Source: Amycolatopsis saalfeldensis (GTDB lineage: Bacteria; Actinomycetota; Actinomycetes; Mycobacteriales; Pseudonocardiaceae). From it: 64,000 nucleotides of DNA. Shown in pieces: positions 46,993 through 56,108 of this stretch. Within the stretch, counting starts at the first letter, position 1. Each line of letters begins with the position of its first letter. The notes under the pieces are model-generated. The model was given only the letters and a program-made list of their open reading frames with translations. It was not told the DNA's origin and ran no database searches. The position numbers and the translations under genes are program-made. The stretch spans positions 868,001 to 932,000 of the forward strand of contig NZ_FOEF01000001.1 in NCBI RefSeq assembly GCF_900110575.1, given 5' to 3'.

Positions 46993-47595
46993 GTGTCCGA
47001 GGTACGTCTTTCCGTCGAGCCGCGCACCGAGTTCGGCAAGGGTGCCGCGCGGCGCACCCGTCGTGCCGGCAAGATCCCCGCGGTCCTGTACGGGCACGGC
47101 TCGGACCCGCGGCACTTCGCGCTGCCGGCCCTCGAGTTCGCCCGCGTGGTCCGCGAGAACGGCAGCAACGCCGTCATCACCCTCGACCTCGAGGGCTCCG
47201 ACGAGCTGGCGCTGACGAAGACCATCGTCGTGCACCCGCTGAAGAACTACATCGAGCACGTCGACCTGCTGGTCGTCAAGCGCGGCGAGAAGATCACCGT
47301 GGACGTGCCCGTCGTCGTCACCGGCACCGCCGCCCCGGGCACCCTGGTCGCCCAGGACCTCGACACCATCCAGGTCGAGGTCGAGGCCCTGCACATCCCG
47401 GAGCAGGTCGAGGTCTCCGTCGAGGGGATCGAGGCCGGCGTCCAGATCAGCGCCGGGCAGCTCACCCTGCCCGCGGGCGCGGAGCTGGTCACCGACCCCG
47501 AGGCGCTGGTCGTGGCCGTCAACGAGCAGCGTGAGTCGACCGAGGACGAGGACGCCGCCGAAGGCGACGCCGCCGCCACCGAGGCCGCCGAATAA
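46993..47595 (+). CDS. rplY: 50S ribosomal protein L25 (CTC form)
   Basis: 200 residues: N-terminal L25 domain ([26 protein letters not shown], 5S rRNA binding) plus the C-terminal TL5/CTC beta domain and an acidic tail ([14 protein letters not shown]). The GTG start has GAAGGAG nine bases upstream. It binds 5S rRNA. Pth follows 10 bases later, the normal neighbour. Confidence 0.96.
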   Translation: MSEVRLSVEPRTEFGKGAARRTRRAGKIPAVLYGHGSDPRHFALPALEFARVVRENGSNAVITLDLEGSDELALTKTIVVHPLKNYIEHVDLLVVKRGEKITVDVPVVVTGTAAPGTLVAQDLDTIQVEVEALHIPEQVEVSVEGIEAGVQISAGQLTLPAGAELVTDPEALVVAVNEQRESTEDEDAAEGDAAATEAAE

Positions 47596-47605
47596 GCTCA
47601 CTTCC

Positions 47606-48199
47606 GTGAGTGAAGACCTGCCCGGGGCCGGCGAGCTGATCGTGCTCGCCGGCCTCGGCAATCCCGGGCCCCAGTACGCCGGCAACCGGCACAACGTCGG
47701 CTTCATGGTGCTCGACGAGCTGGCCGCGCGCATCGGCGGCAAGTTCAAGGCCCACAAGAGCGGCGCCGAGGTGCTCGAGGGACGGCTTTCCGGCCGTCGC
47801 GTGGTGCTGGTTAAGCCCCGCTCGTTCATGAACCTGTCCGGCGGGCCCGTGGTCGGCGCCGCCCGGTTCTTCAAGGTCCCGCCGTCCGGGGTCGTCGTGG
47901 TGCACGACGAGCTGGACGTGCCGTTCGGCGCGCTGAAGCTCAAGCTCGGCGGCGGCGACAACGGCCACAACGGCCTCCGCTCCATCACCAAGTCGCTCGG
48001 CACGCGTGACTACTACCGCGTGCGGTTCGGCATCGGCCGCCCGCCGGGCCGCCAGGACCCGGCCGACTTCGTGCTGAAGGACTTCTCGACGGTGGAGCGC
48101 AAGGAGCTCCCGTTCGAGGTCGACCGCTGCGCCGACGCCACCGAGGCACTGGTCGCCAAGGGCCTCACGGACGCGCAGAACGAGTTCCACGCGGGCTGA
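47606..48199 (+). CDS. pth: Peptidyl-tRNA hydrolase
   Basis: 197 residues. All conserved blocks are present: [19 protein letters not shown] with the catalytic His, [24 protein letters not shown] and [12 protein letters not shown]. It releases peptides from stalled peptidyl-tRNA. GTG start, coupled with rplY. Confidence 0.97.
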   Translation: MSEDLPGAGELIVLAGLGNPGPQYAGNRHNVGFMVLDELAARIGGKFKAHKSGAEVLEGRLSGRRVVLVKPRSFMNLSGGPVVGAARFFKVPPSGVVVVHDELDVPFGALKLKLGGGDNGHNGLRSITKSLGTRDYYRVRFGIGRPPGRQDPADFVLKDFSTVERKELPFEVDRCADATEALVAKGLTDAQNEFHAG

Positions 48200-48380
48200 C
48201 CACTCCGTTGCTCTCAGTGAGTGATGGTCGGTGACGTAACGCGATATCTCCTCACTCGATGGGCGGCTTCTGCTTCCCTGATCGAGTCGACCCGGGGTGC
48301 TTTCCCTTCCGGGTGCCCCGATGACCGGTTAGGACGGAGGGCGGGAGTTCGCACACCGACCTTGAATCGGAGAATCTTTC

Positions 48381-48743
48381 ATGTCGTTCACCGCCGAGGA
48401 CCTCGCCGAGGTCGCTTTCGGTAACGCCCCGATCGGCCGCCGCGGATACGCGAAGAACGAGGTCGACGAGTACGTGCGGCGCATCGCCAAGACGATCGCC
48501 GAAGAGGACGACCTGACCGCCGCGGAAGTCCACCACGTGATGTTCAACAAGCCGCTGATCGGCAAGCGCGGCTACGACGAGCGTGAGGTGGACCAGTTCC
48601 TCGACGAGGTCGAGGACCAGCTGGCCGACCTCTCCGGACGGCGCGCCCCGGGTGTCCCGGGCGCCCGCGACGAGCACGAGGCCACCGCCCAGCGCGCCCC
48701 ACGCCCGGCCGGGGAAGCGGCCGAACACCTCCAGGACCGGTAA
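48381..48743 (+). CDS. Short protein with two DivIVA domains
   Basis: 120 residues. The DivIVA N-terminal motif occurs twice: [22 protein letters not shown] (about 14-35) and [22 protein letters not shown] (about 56-77). A hydrophilic Pro/Ala tail follows, without the long coiled coil of Wag31. Such small DivIVA-motif proteins bind curved membrane at poles or septa in principle; the missing coiled coil suggests an accessory role. The ~180-base leader has GGAG ten bases before ATG. Confidence 0.85.
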   Translation: MSFTAEDLAEVAFGNAPIGRRGYAKNEVDEYVRRIAKTIAEEDDLTAAEVHHVMFNKPLIGKRGYDEREVDQFLDEVEDQLADLSGRRAPGVPGARDEHEATAQRAPRPAGEAAEHLQDR

Positions 48744-48971
48744 CCCGAGGCGGTGCCGGGGGGGACGCCGTCCCCCCGCGCCCGCCATCAGACCCGGACC
48801 GCCGTACCCCGCGGCCGCCCGCTTTCGAGCCCGGGCCGCCGTGCCGTTCTTCTTGAACGGCCCAGCGATCCGAGCCGGGACGAGGCGCGAAAGTCCCCTC
48901 CGCACCGGAACCCGGCGCCGTTCCCCCGCGGCGCAGTTGTTCTCCCACCCTCCGGACTCCCAGCCCCGACA

Positions 48972-49024
48972 GCGAAAAGCCCCCTCCCGCGACTCCATCC
49001 TCGTCGCGGGCGGGGGCTTTTCGC
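48972..49024. terminator. Long bidirectional terminator
   Basis: 22-base arms (GCGAAAAGCCCCC... and ...GGGGGCTTTTCGC) with a single mismatch and a 9-base loop, between two convergent genes. The AAAA/TTTT runs give T tracts on both strands. The GC-rich 48744-48971 before it holds nothing else that I can support. Confidence 0.85.
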
Positions 49025-49029
49025 GTGGG

Positions 49030-50718
49030 TCAGGAGTTCGCGTCGTGCGAGATCTTCTCGGCGTACTGGACGGCCGTGGCGGCGCGCTTGACCTTGCCCG
49101 AAGGCGTTTTCGGCAGGCTGCCGGCCGGCAGCACGACCACGGCGAACGGCCGCATGTCGACCGCGTCGCGCACCCGGGCCGCGACCTCTTTGGACAGTGC
49201 CCGCTCGGCGTCGGCGTCACCGGCCAGCTTGGACTCCACCACCACGGCGAAACGCTCGCGACGGCTGCCGGCGTCGATGCGCACGGCCACGGCGTTGCCC
49301 GCGCGCACGCCCTCCACCGAGGTGGCCGCGCGCTCGATGTCGGTCGGGTAGAGGTTGCGGCCGCCCATGATGATCACGTCCTTGCGCCGCCCGCAGATGA
49401 CGATCTGGCCGTTCACCAGGTAACCGAGGTCGCCGGTGTCGAGCCAGCCGTCGGCGTCCTGGGTGTCGACCGGGCCGTCGACGGTCAGGTAGCCCGGCGT
49501 CACGGCCTCGCCGCGCAGCCGGATCTCGCCGACCTCCCGGTCGCCGAGCCGGTGGCCCTGGTCGTCGACGATCTCCGCCTCGAGGCCGTCGAGCGGGCGT
49601 CCGAGCATCGCGAACGAGCGCACCGAGTCGGTCCCGCGCCGCGGGTCGCCCTCGGGCACCGGCACCGCGCGGTTACCGGCCTCCAGCGCTTCGGCTTCCA
49701 CCACGTCCAGCGTGAGCCCGGTGAACAGCGGCGCGAACGAGACGGCCAGGGTCGCCTCCGCCATGCCGTACGCCGGGAACACGCACTCGGCCGGCATCTT
49801 GAACCGGGCGCCGGCCTCGACGAACGTCTGCACGGCGGTCTCGTCGATCGGCTCCGCGCCGTTCAGCGCGATGCGCAGCGTGGACAGGTCGTAGGCGCTC
49901 TCGTCGTCCACCCGCGCCATGCGGCGGCCGACGATGGCGTACGCGAAGTTCGGCGCCGCCGTGGTGGTGCCGCGGTACTTCGTGATCAGCTCCGGCCAGA
50001 TCAGCGGCCCGGACAGAAACTCCACCGGCGTGATCTTGACCAGCTCGACGCCGAACGTCATCGGCACGGTCAGGAAGCCGACCATGCCCATGTCGTGGAA
50101 GGTCGGCAGCCAGGACACCATCACGTCGGTGTCGAAGTCGAACTCCGCGCGCTCCACCATCGCCTTGACGTTGGTGTAGAGGTTCCCGTACGTGATCCGC
50201 ACGGCCTTCGGCTCGGCGGTCGACCCACTGGTGAGCTGCAGCAGCGCGGTGTCGCCCTCGGCGGTGGGCACGACCTCGGCCAGCGGCTCGCCGTCACGCA
50301 GCTCGGTGATCAGCCGGTAGCCGATGCCCTTCTCCGCGAGCACCGGCGCGAGCGCGTCGAACGGCTCGCCGAGCACCACCAGCTCCGCGCCGATCATGCC
50401 CAGCACCTTGACCGTGTCGTCCGCCCATTCGGCGAGGTCCGTGCGCTGGGTGGGCTGGTGCAGCATCGTCACGCTGCCCCCGGCGAGCCAGACGGCCTGC
50501 ACGGTGGGCGCGATCAGCGAAGGCGCGGCGGCCAGCACCGCGACCGCGCTCCCCGGCGTCAGCCCGCCTGCCACCAAGGCCCCGGCGACCCGTAGCGCCT
50601 CGTCGTGGACCTCGGCCCACGTCCTGCGCACCGGCTCCTTGGGCTCCCCGGTGACCATGCCCCGCTGCTGACCCCGCCCTGCCGCCGTACCGACGAGCGT
50701 GTCCACGAACCGACTCAT
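49030..50718 (-). CDS. Fatty-acyl-AMP ligase (FAAL, FadD32-like)
   Basis: 562 residues of the adenylating family: LLQLTSGSTAEPKAVRITYGN, FHDMGMVGFL, YGMAEATLAVSF, GWLDTGDLGYL and KTPSGKVKR at the end with the catalytic Lys. The FAAL branch has the LPTFHDMGM motif, where CoA ligases differ, and passes acyl-AMP to carrier proteins or PKS. No PKS is visible, so the acceptor is outside or in trans. The start is at 50718, 89 bases after the ABC-F gene. Confidence 0.9.
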   Translation of the reverse strand: MSRFVDTLVGTAAGRGQQRGMVTGEPKEPVRRTWAEVHDEALRVAGALVAGGLTPGSAVAVLAAAPSLIAPTVQAVWLAGGSVTMLHQPTQRTDLAEWADDTVKVLGMIGAELVVLGEPFDALAPVLAEKGIGYRLITELRDGEPLAEVVPTAEGDTALLQLTSGSTAEPKAVRITYGNLYTNVKAMVERAEFDFDTDVMVSWLPTFHDMGMVGFLTVPMTFGVELVKITPVEFLSGPLIWPELITKYRGTTTAAPNFAYAIVGRRMARVDDESAYDLSTLRIALNGAEPIDETAVQTFVEAGARFKMPAECVFPAYGMAEATLAVSFAPLFTGLTLDVVEAEALEAGNRAVPVPEGDPRRGTDSVRSFAMLGRPLDGLEAEIVDDQGHRLGDREVGEIRLRGEAVTPGYLTVDGPVDTQDADGWLDTGDLGYLVNGQIVICGRRKDVIIMGGRNLYPTDIERAATSVEGVRAGNAVAVRIDAGSRRERFAVVVESKLAGDADAERALSKEVAARVRDAVDMRPFAVVVLPAGSLPKTPSGKVKRAATAVQYAEKISHDANS

Positions 50719-50807
50719 GGGCGTCAGATTACTGTCTGGTTGTCAACGCCCGCCGCCCGTGGCCTGAACAGCGCTGTTCGGCTCGGTGCACCCGGCTCGA
50801 CGGGCGG

Positions 50808-52583
50808 CTATTCGGCCGCCTCGGAGGTCTCCAGCCAGCGCGCCTCGACGTCGTCCTTCTCCGCCTGCAGCGTCTTCAGCTCGGTGTTCAGCTCGATCAG
50901 CTTCGCCGGGTCCGTGGCCGCTTCGGCGAGCGCCACGTGGATCTTCTCCTCGCGCGAGGAGAGCTGGTCGAGCTTGCGCTCCAGCCGGCCGAGCTCCTTG
51001 CGCGCGGCCCGCACCTCCGCCGCGTCGCGCTTGGCCTCGGCCTTCGCCGGGGCGGCCTCGACGGACTCACGGCGCGGGGCGGCGTCACGGATCTTCAGGC
51101 GCCGCTTGAGGTACTCCTCGATGCCGCCGGGCAGGTCGGTCACCTCGCCGTCGCCGAAGAGGGCGACCGTGGTGTCGCAGACGCGCTCGACCAGGTACCG
51201 GTCGTGCGAGACGACGACCATCGTGCCGGGCCAGCCGTCGAGCAGGTCTTCCAGCTGCTGCAGGGTGTCGATGTCCAGGTCGTTCGTCGGCTCGTCGAGC
51301 AGCAGCACGTTCGGCTCGGCCATCAGCAGCCGGCACAGCTGGAGCCGGCGCCGCTCGCCGCCGGACAGGTCGCCGACCGGCGTCCACTGGCGGGCCTGCG
51401 GGAAGCCCAGCTTCTCGCCGAGCTGCGAAGCGGTCATCTCCTGCTTGCCGAACACCACGCGCCCGGCGACCTGCTCGATCGCCTGCAGCACCCGGAGGTC
51501 CTTCGGCAGGTCGTCCAGCTCCTGGCGCAGGTGCGCGAGCGCGACGGTCTTGCCCTGTTTCCGGTGCCCGGTCGAGGATTCGATCTCCCCGCCGAGCAGT
51601 TTGAGCAGGGTGGTCTTGCCGGAGCCGTTCACGCCGACCAGGCCGATCCGGTCACCGGGGCCGATCCGCCAGGTGACGTGGTCGAGCAGGGTCCGGCCGC
51701 CGACGCCGACGGTCACGTCCTCCAGCTCCAGCACCGTCTTGCCGAGCCGCCGCTTCGCGAACGCGTGCAGCTCGACGGTGTCCCGCAACGGCGGCACGTC
51801 GGCGATCAGCGCCTCGGCGGCCTCGACGCGGTACCGCGGCTTCGACGAGCGGGCCTGCGGGCCGCGGCGCAGCCACGCCAACTCCTTGCGCGCCAGGTTC
51901 TGCCGCTTCTCCTCGGCGGTCGCGGACAGCCGCGCCCGCTCGGCACGCGCGAAGATCCAGTCCGCGTAACCGCCTTCGTACTGCTCGACGCGGCCGTTCG
52001 CGACCTCCCAGGTGACGCTCGCGACCGTGTCCAGGAACCACCGGTCGTGGGTCACGACCACCACGGCGGTCCGGCGGGCGAGCAGGTGATCCGCCAGCCA
52101 GCGGACCCCCTCGACGTCCAGGTGGTTGGTGGGCTCGTCGAGCACCACCAGGTCCAGCTCGCCGGTCAGCGCGGCGGCGAGCGCGACGCGACGGCGCTCT
52201 CCACCGGAAAGCGTGGCAGTCGCCTTGTCCAGCCCGATCGCGGTGATCCCGAGACCATCCACAATGGACCGGACGCGGGCGTCGGCGGCCCATTCGTGCT
52301 CGGCGCCGTAGCGGGCCAGCACGACATCGCCGACCGTGCTGCCCTCGGGCAGCTCGGTGCGCTGGGTGACCACGGCCATCCGCAGCCCGCGCACGTGGCT
52401 CACGCGCCCGTCGTCCGGTTCACTCAGTCCCGAGAGGACCTCCAGCAGGGTGGTCTTGCCACCGCCGTTGAGGCCGACCACGCCGATGCGCTGTCCTTCG
52501 GCGACGCCGAGGGAAACCTTGTCCAGCAGCGGCTTCACCCCGTAGGACTTGCTCACCGACTCCAGGTTGACCAGGTTGGCCAT
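50808..52583 (-). CDS. ABC-F family ATPase (Uup/EttA-like)
   Basis: 591 residues with two ATPase domains and no membrane segments. Walker A motifs are GLNGGGKTT and GVNGSGKTT; signatures are both LSGGERRR; Walker B motifs are VVLDEPTNHLD and LLLDEPTNDLD. The ABC-F linker lies between the domains and a Lys/Glu-rich coiled C-terminus follows (as in Uup). It acts on the ribosome or in replication-related RNA handling. It is in the same direction as ispE, with a 34-base gap. Confidence 0.93.
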   Translation of the reverse strand: MANLVNLESVSKSYGVKPLLDKVSLGVAEGQRIGVVGLNGGGKTTLLEVLSGLSEPDDGRVSHVRGLRMAVVTQRTELPEGSTVGDVVLARYGAEHEWAADARVRSIVDGLGITAIGLDKATATLSGGERRRVALAAALTGELDLVVLDEPTNHLDVEGVRWLADHLLARRTAVVVVTHDRWFLDTVASVTWEVANGRVEQYEGGYADWIFARAERARLSATAEEKRQNLARKELAWLRRGPQARSSKPRYRVEAAEALIADVPPLRDTVELHAFAKRRLGKTVLELEDVTVGVGGRTLLDHVTWRIGPGDRIGLVGVNGSGKTTLLKLLGGEIESSTGHRKQGKTVALAHLRQELDDLPKDLRVLQAIEQVAGRVVFGKQEMTASQLGEKLGFPQARQWTPVGDLSGGERRRLQLCRLLMAEPNVLLLDEPTNDLDIDTLQQLEDLLDGWPGTMVVVSHDRYLVERVCDTTVALFGDGEVTDLPGGIEEYLKRRLKIRDAAPRRESVEAAPAKAEAKRDAAEVRAARKELGRLERKLDQLSSREEKIHVALAEAATDPAKLIELNTELKTLQAEKDDVEARWLETSEAAE

Positions 52584-52617
52584 CCGATCCCTTCCACAGT
52601 GGACAGTTCAATGAAGA

Positions 52618-53586
52618 TCAGGCGTGCACGCGCGGCGGCGTGCTGCGCGGCGCGTCGTCGCCGCCGACCACCCGCGCGCCGGGCACCGGCCCGTGCGCGA
52701 CGCGCACCGTGCGGCACACCCCGGCGCCGGACAGCTCGGCGGCCACCTCAACGGCCGCCTGCGCGTCGACGCAGAGGAAGGCACACGTCGGGCCCGAGCC
52801 GGAAACACAGCCGGCCAGCGCTCCCGCGTTCACGCCCGCGCGCAGGGTGCGCCGCAGGCCCGGCCGCAGCGAGACGGCCGCGGCCTGGAGGTCGTTGCCC
52901 AGCAGCAGCGCGAGCTGCCGCGGGTCACCGGAAGCGAGCGCCTCGACCACGGGCGTGTGCGCGCCGACGCGCGGCGGCTTGCCCTCGGCGCGCAGCCGGT
53001 CGAGCTCGCCGAACACCTTCGGCGTGGAGAGGCCCTTGTGGTCGAACGCGAGCACCCAGTGGAACGTGTGCCGAGACAGCACCGGCACGAGCTGCTCGCC
53101 GCGCCCGGTACCGAGCGCCGTGCCGCCGTACAGCGCGAAAGGCACGTCGCTGCCCAGCTTACCGGCGATCGCGGCCAGCTCGTCGCGGGTGATGTCGAGC
53201 TTCCACAGCGACGCGAGGCCCACGAGCGTCGCCGCCGCATCCGCGCTGCCGCCGGCCATGCCGCCCGCGACCGGGATCCCCTTGCGCAGCACGATGCGCA
53301 CCTTCGGATCGTCGTCGTCCGGACGGCCGGCGTACGCGGCCAGCTCCCGCGCCGCCCGCCAGGCGAGGTTCGTGGCGTCGGTGGGCACCGTGCCCTCCCC
53401 CTCGCCGTAGACCTCGAGCCCGGGCTCGTCGGTGGCCGCGACGGTGACCTCGTCCGTCAGCGAGAGCGCCTGGAACACGGTGACCAGCTCATGGAAACCG
53501 TCCGCGCGCGGGTCGCCGACCGCCAGGTGCAGATTGACCTTGGCCGGGACCCGGACGGTGACTGGGGGAGGAACCACTGCGAGCAC
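52618..53586 (-). CDS. ispE: 4-diphosphocytidyl-2-C-methylerythritol kinase
   Basis: 322 residues of the GHMP kinase family. The ATP loop is [15 protein letters not shown], preceded by [12 protein letters not shown]; the C-terminal [13 protein letters not shown] glycine motif is present. It phosphorylates CDP-ME in the MEP isoprenoid pathway. The GTG start at 53586 has alternatives nearby. It is separated from the MetN-like gene by a terminator, so it is transcribed apart from that. Confidence 0.96.
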   Translation of the reverse strand: MLAVVPPPVTVRVPAKVNLHLAVGDPRADGFHELVTVFQALSLTDEVTVAATDEPGLEVYGEGEGTVPTDATNLAWRAARELAAYAGRPDDDDPKVRIVLRKGIPVAGGMAGGSADAAATLVGLASLWKLDITRDELAAIAGKLGSDVPFALYGGTALGTGRGEQLVPVLSRHTFHWVLAFDHKGLSTPKVFGELDRLRAEGKPPRVGAHTPVVEALASGDPRQLALLLGNDLQAAAVSLRPGLRRTLRAGVNAGALAGCVSGSGPTCAFLCVDAQAAVEVAAELSGAGVCRTVRVAHGPVPGARVVGGDDAPRSTPPRVHA

Positions 53587-53742
53587 CCAGTCAGCCTACG
53601 TGGCCGGGCCGATCGGCTGGCCACCAGGAGAAACTCGGGGCGCCGCCGACCTTCCGCGCACGGGCTGCCGCGTTCGGCAACCCCTCCCCGGCCGGACACC
53701 CGTACCCGGATTTCGGACAGCCGTCCCGGAACCCCGGACACG

Positions 53743-53783
53743 GGAAAGGCCGCCCCGCAAAACTGCTCCGGGACGGCCTTTCC
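53743..53783 (-). terminator. Terminator after MetN-like gene
   Basis: GGAAAGGCCG/CGGCCTTTCC, ten-base perfect arms extended by further partial pairing. It is placed just after the stop of the MetN-like gene and ahead of ispE. The rest of 53587-53794 shows nothing. Confidence 0.75.
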
Positions 53784-53794
53784 GAGCGAATCGA

Positions 53795-54808
53795 TCAGGC
53801 GGCGACGACGCTCTGCGGGCCGCGCGCGGTGTGGGTCACGTGGGCGCCGCGGTCGGCGATCCAGGCCAGCGCGGCGTCGGCCCGCTCGCCACGGACGCCG
53901 AGGCGGAAGCGGCCGATCGGGGTGTCGCCGATGCGGGTCAGGCCGCCGCCGATGGTGGCGAGCTCGACGTCGAACCGGCCGGCCGCCTCGGGCAGGAGCG
54001 CGCCCACGGAGGCGAAGCCGATCAGCACGACGTCGGCCGAGCGGTCGTACTTCGCGGTCTGCGCCCGGGTGGTCTCGATCGCGGGCAGCACCGCCTGCGC
54101 GGTCCAGCTGCCCGGCGACGCGATCAGGTCGAGCACCGTGCCGCGCTCGACGATGGCGCCTTCCTCCAGCACCGCGACGTCGTCGCAGACCCGGCGGACG
54201 ACGCCCGCGTCCTGCGTGGTCACCAGCACCGTGACACCCAGCTCGGCGCGCGCCCGGTCGAGCACCGCCAGCACGGCGCCGGCCTCCTCCGGGGCGATGC
54301 CCGCGGTCGGGTCGTCGGCGAGCAGCACGGCCGGTCCGGCCGCGAGCGCCTTGGCCACGGCGACCCGGCGCAGCTGGCCGTCGGTCAGCTCACCCGGGTG
54401 CTGGGCGGCCCGCGCGGTCAGCCCGGCCAGGTCGAGCAGCGAGCCGACGCGGCTGCGGCGCTGCGGGCCGTCGACGCCCAGCTGCTCCAGCGGGGTCGCG
54501 ATGTTGCCGGCCACGGTGCGCTCGGCCAGCAGCTCCGGCTTGGTGCCGACGATGCCGAGCTGGCGGCGGACCTCGCGCAGCCGGCGGCCGTCGAGGGTGC
54601 CGGTGTTGAGGCCGTCGAGCCGCACGACGCCGCGGTCGGGGCGCTCCTGCAGCGCGATGCAGCGGGCGAGGGTCGACTTGCCCGAGCCGGCCGGGCCGAC
54701 CACGCCGAAGAGGGAGCCGGCCTGCACGTCGACGCTCACGTCACGCAGCGCGGCGACCGGATTTCCGTTGAGGGGAAAGGATTTGGACACGTTTTCGACA
54801 GTGATCAC
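53795..54808 (-). CDS. Orphan MetN-like methionine ABC ATPase with NIL domain
   Basis: 337 residues. ATPase domain: Walker A GPAGSGKST, Q-loop region, signature LTDGQLRR, Walker B VLLADDPTAG. The usual Glu after Asp is Asp here. The C-terminal ~90 residues are a NIL domain (DVVLIGFASVGALLP...), the methionine sensor of MetN. MetI and MetQ genes are absent nearby, so it must work with membrane partners elsewhere or in another way. A SAM riboswitch ~210 bases upstream controls it. The GTG start is chosen at ITVENVSKSF. Confidence 0.82.
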   Translation of the reverse strand: MITVENVSKSFPLNGNPVAALRDVSVDVQAGSLFGVVGPAGSGKSTLARCIALQERPDRGVVRLDGLNTGTLDGRRLREVRRQLGIVGTKPELLAERTVAGNIATPLEQLGVDGPQRRSRVGSLLDLAGLTARAAQHPGELTDGQLRRVAVAKALAAGPAVLLADDPTAGIAPEEAGAVLAVLDRARAELGVTVLVTTQDAGVVRRVCDDVAVLEEGAIVERGTVLDLIASPGSWTAQAVLPAIETTRAQTAKYDRSADVVLIGFASVGALLPEAAGRFDVELATIGGGLTRIGDTPIGRFRLGVRGERADAALAWIADRGAHVTHTARGPQSVVAA

Positions 54809-54868
54809 GAAGGGCTCCAAGCAGGGGGCGCAGCACCGTTCACGGGCGCGCCGGGCGTCACCGATAAA

Positions 54869-54885
54869 CCGTCCGAAGAGGACGG
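54869..54885 (-). terminator. Hairpin in leader of MetN-like gene
   Basis: On the minus strand CCGTCC-tcttc-GGACGG is followed by TTTAT. It lies between the riboswitch and the start codon, as an expression-platform terminator would. It is a candidate for the off state when SAM is bound. Confidence 0.6.
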
Positions 54886-55020
54886 CGCTCAAGAAGAAGC
54901 GGAAGAGAGGATCAGGCGATGACCATGGAGCGTCGACACGCACATACCGTGCGGCGACCTTCGTCGACTACGCGCCGCTTGGTGAGCAGGAGCGGTCGGG
55001 GTTCCCTCTTCATCGGAAAC

Positions 55021-55125
55021 AGCCTCCATCGGTCCTGGCGGTAGCACCTGCCCTGCGGAGGGTGGTTGCTGCGACTTCGGCGAGCCAGGTCTCTCAGTCG
55101 CTCGGGATGGACATACCGAGTAAAG
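55021..55125 (-). ncRNA. SAM riboswitch (SAM-I/SAM-IV clan)
   Basis: In the minus-strand leader the aptamer pattern is clear: P1 CCAUC...GAUGG, P2 GCGACU...AGUCGC with CCUGG in its interior, GCAACC, a P3 hairpin CCCU-ccgc-AGGG, GGUGCUACC, then CCAGG that can pair with the CCUGG. These are the conserved core features of the SAM-I clan, with details nearer to actinobacterial SAM-IV-type members. It should turn the MetN-like gene off when SAM is plentiful. A TTGCGT/TTTACT promoter candidate is just upstream (about 55106-55137). Confidence 0.82.
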
Positions 55126-55302
55126 CCGATCCCATTGGGTGAACGCAAGCGCGTTGGTGCAGATCACACGAGTGGTGGCGCCCGGATACCGGAACACTCC
55201 GTCCTGCATCGCGGAACGTGAGGACGGTTCACCGGTCGGGCCGCTTGACACGACCGGCCGCGCTCCGATAGCCGGGCCGCCGGGCAATTCCCCTGTGGAC
55301 GG

Positions 55303-55443
55303 TCAGGAACCCTTCATGGGCGGCGCCTTCTTACGCCGCTCGTCGAGCACCACGAGCAGCGCGAACGCCACGGCGATCACGCCGGCGCGGATGCCCACCG
55401 CGCCGACGATCACCTCCCACAGCCGGTACCAGCCCTCGTTCAT
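55303..55443 (-). CDS. 46-residue single-span membrane protein
   Basis: The protein begins MNEGWYRLWEVIVGAVGIRAG, has one hydrophobic span (AVGIRAGVIAVAFALLVVL) and a basic tail DERRKKAPPMKGS. AGGAAGGGA precedes the ATG. It is divergent from a TetR gene 60 bases away and shares an operator with it, so it is likely the target of that repressor. Function is unknown. Between it and the riboswitch (55126-55302) nothing is seen but the leader promoter. Confidence 0.7.
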   Translation of the reverse strand: MNEGWYRLWEVIVGAVGIRAGVIAVAFALLVVLDERRKKAPPMKGS

Positions 55444-55455
55444 GTCCCTTCCTGG

Positions 55456-55471
55456 TGATACAGACGTATCA
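55456..55471. promoter_or_regulatory. TetR operator between small membrane protein and TetR genes
   Basis: TGATAC-agac-GTATCA is a perfect inverted repeat in the 60-base divergent gap. GATAC recurs once more just after it (55472-55476). Binding there would cover both promoters. Confidence 0.65.
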
Positions 55472-55503
55472 GATACACTCGTACCACACAATCGAGGAGC
55501 ACG

Positions 55504-56091
55504 ATGGCCAAGCGGGTGGACCACGACCAGCGCCGGCGTCAGATCGCCGAAGCGGTCTGGCGGATCGCCGCCGCCCGCGGCCTCGAGTCGGTGAGCATGC
55601 GCGAGGTGGCCGCCGAGGCCGGCGTCTCGCTGCGGCTGGTGCAGTACTACTTCGAGACGAAGCACAACCTGCTCGTCCTGGCCCTGCGCTACCTCCACGA
55701 GCAGGGCGAGTCACGAGCGCAGGCCCGCATCGCGGAGCTGCCGGAGCAGAGCCCGCGCGGCGTCCTGCGCTCGGTGCTCACGGAACTGCTGCCGCTGGAC
55801 GAGGAGCGCGCGCAGTCCCTGCGCGTGCACATCGCGTACTTCAGCCGCACGCACAGCGATCCCGAGCTGGCGAAGGTTTTCCTCGGCGAGGGCACGCCGA
55901 TCGAAGACCTGGTGGCCGGCCTGCTGTCGGCGGCGTCACTCGTGCCCGGCGCGGACCCCTGGCACGAGGCGAACCTGCTCGTCTCCGGCATCACCGGGCT
56001 GGGGCTGGACGTGCTGCACGACCGCTACCGGCCCGACGAGGTCGTCGCGACCCTCGACTACCACCTCGACCGGCTGTTCGGCACCGCCTGA
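55504..56091 (+). CDS. TetR-family regulator
   Basis: 195 residues with HTH RRRQIAEAVWRIAAARGLES...REVAAEAGVSLRLVQYYFETKHNLL. It has the BetI/TetR_C-like C-terminal helical region. Divergent from the 46-residue membrane protein, with a perfect operator between. It probably represses both. It is inserted in the otherwise conserved metG...ispE order. Confidence 0.9.
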   Translation: MAKRVDHDQRRRQIAEAVWRIAAARGLESVSMREVAAEAGVSLRLVQYYFETKHNLLVLALRYLHEQGESRAQARIAELPEQSPRGVLRSVLTELLPLDEERAQSLRVHIAYFSRTHSDPELAKVFLGEGTPIEDLVAGLLSAASLVPGADPWHEANLLVSGITGLGLDVLHDRYRPDEVVATLDYHLDRLFGTA

Positions 56092-56108
56092 CCGCCGTCC
56101 GGCGTGGT

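Noticed and set aside
48744-48971. Coding region with Arg/Pro-rich frames after the DivIVA gene
   Set aside because: All frames are low-complexity products of very high GC, and no start with a ribosome-binding site was found.
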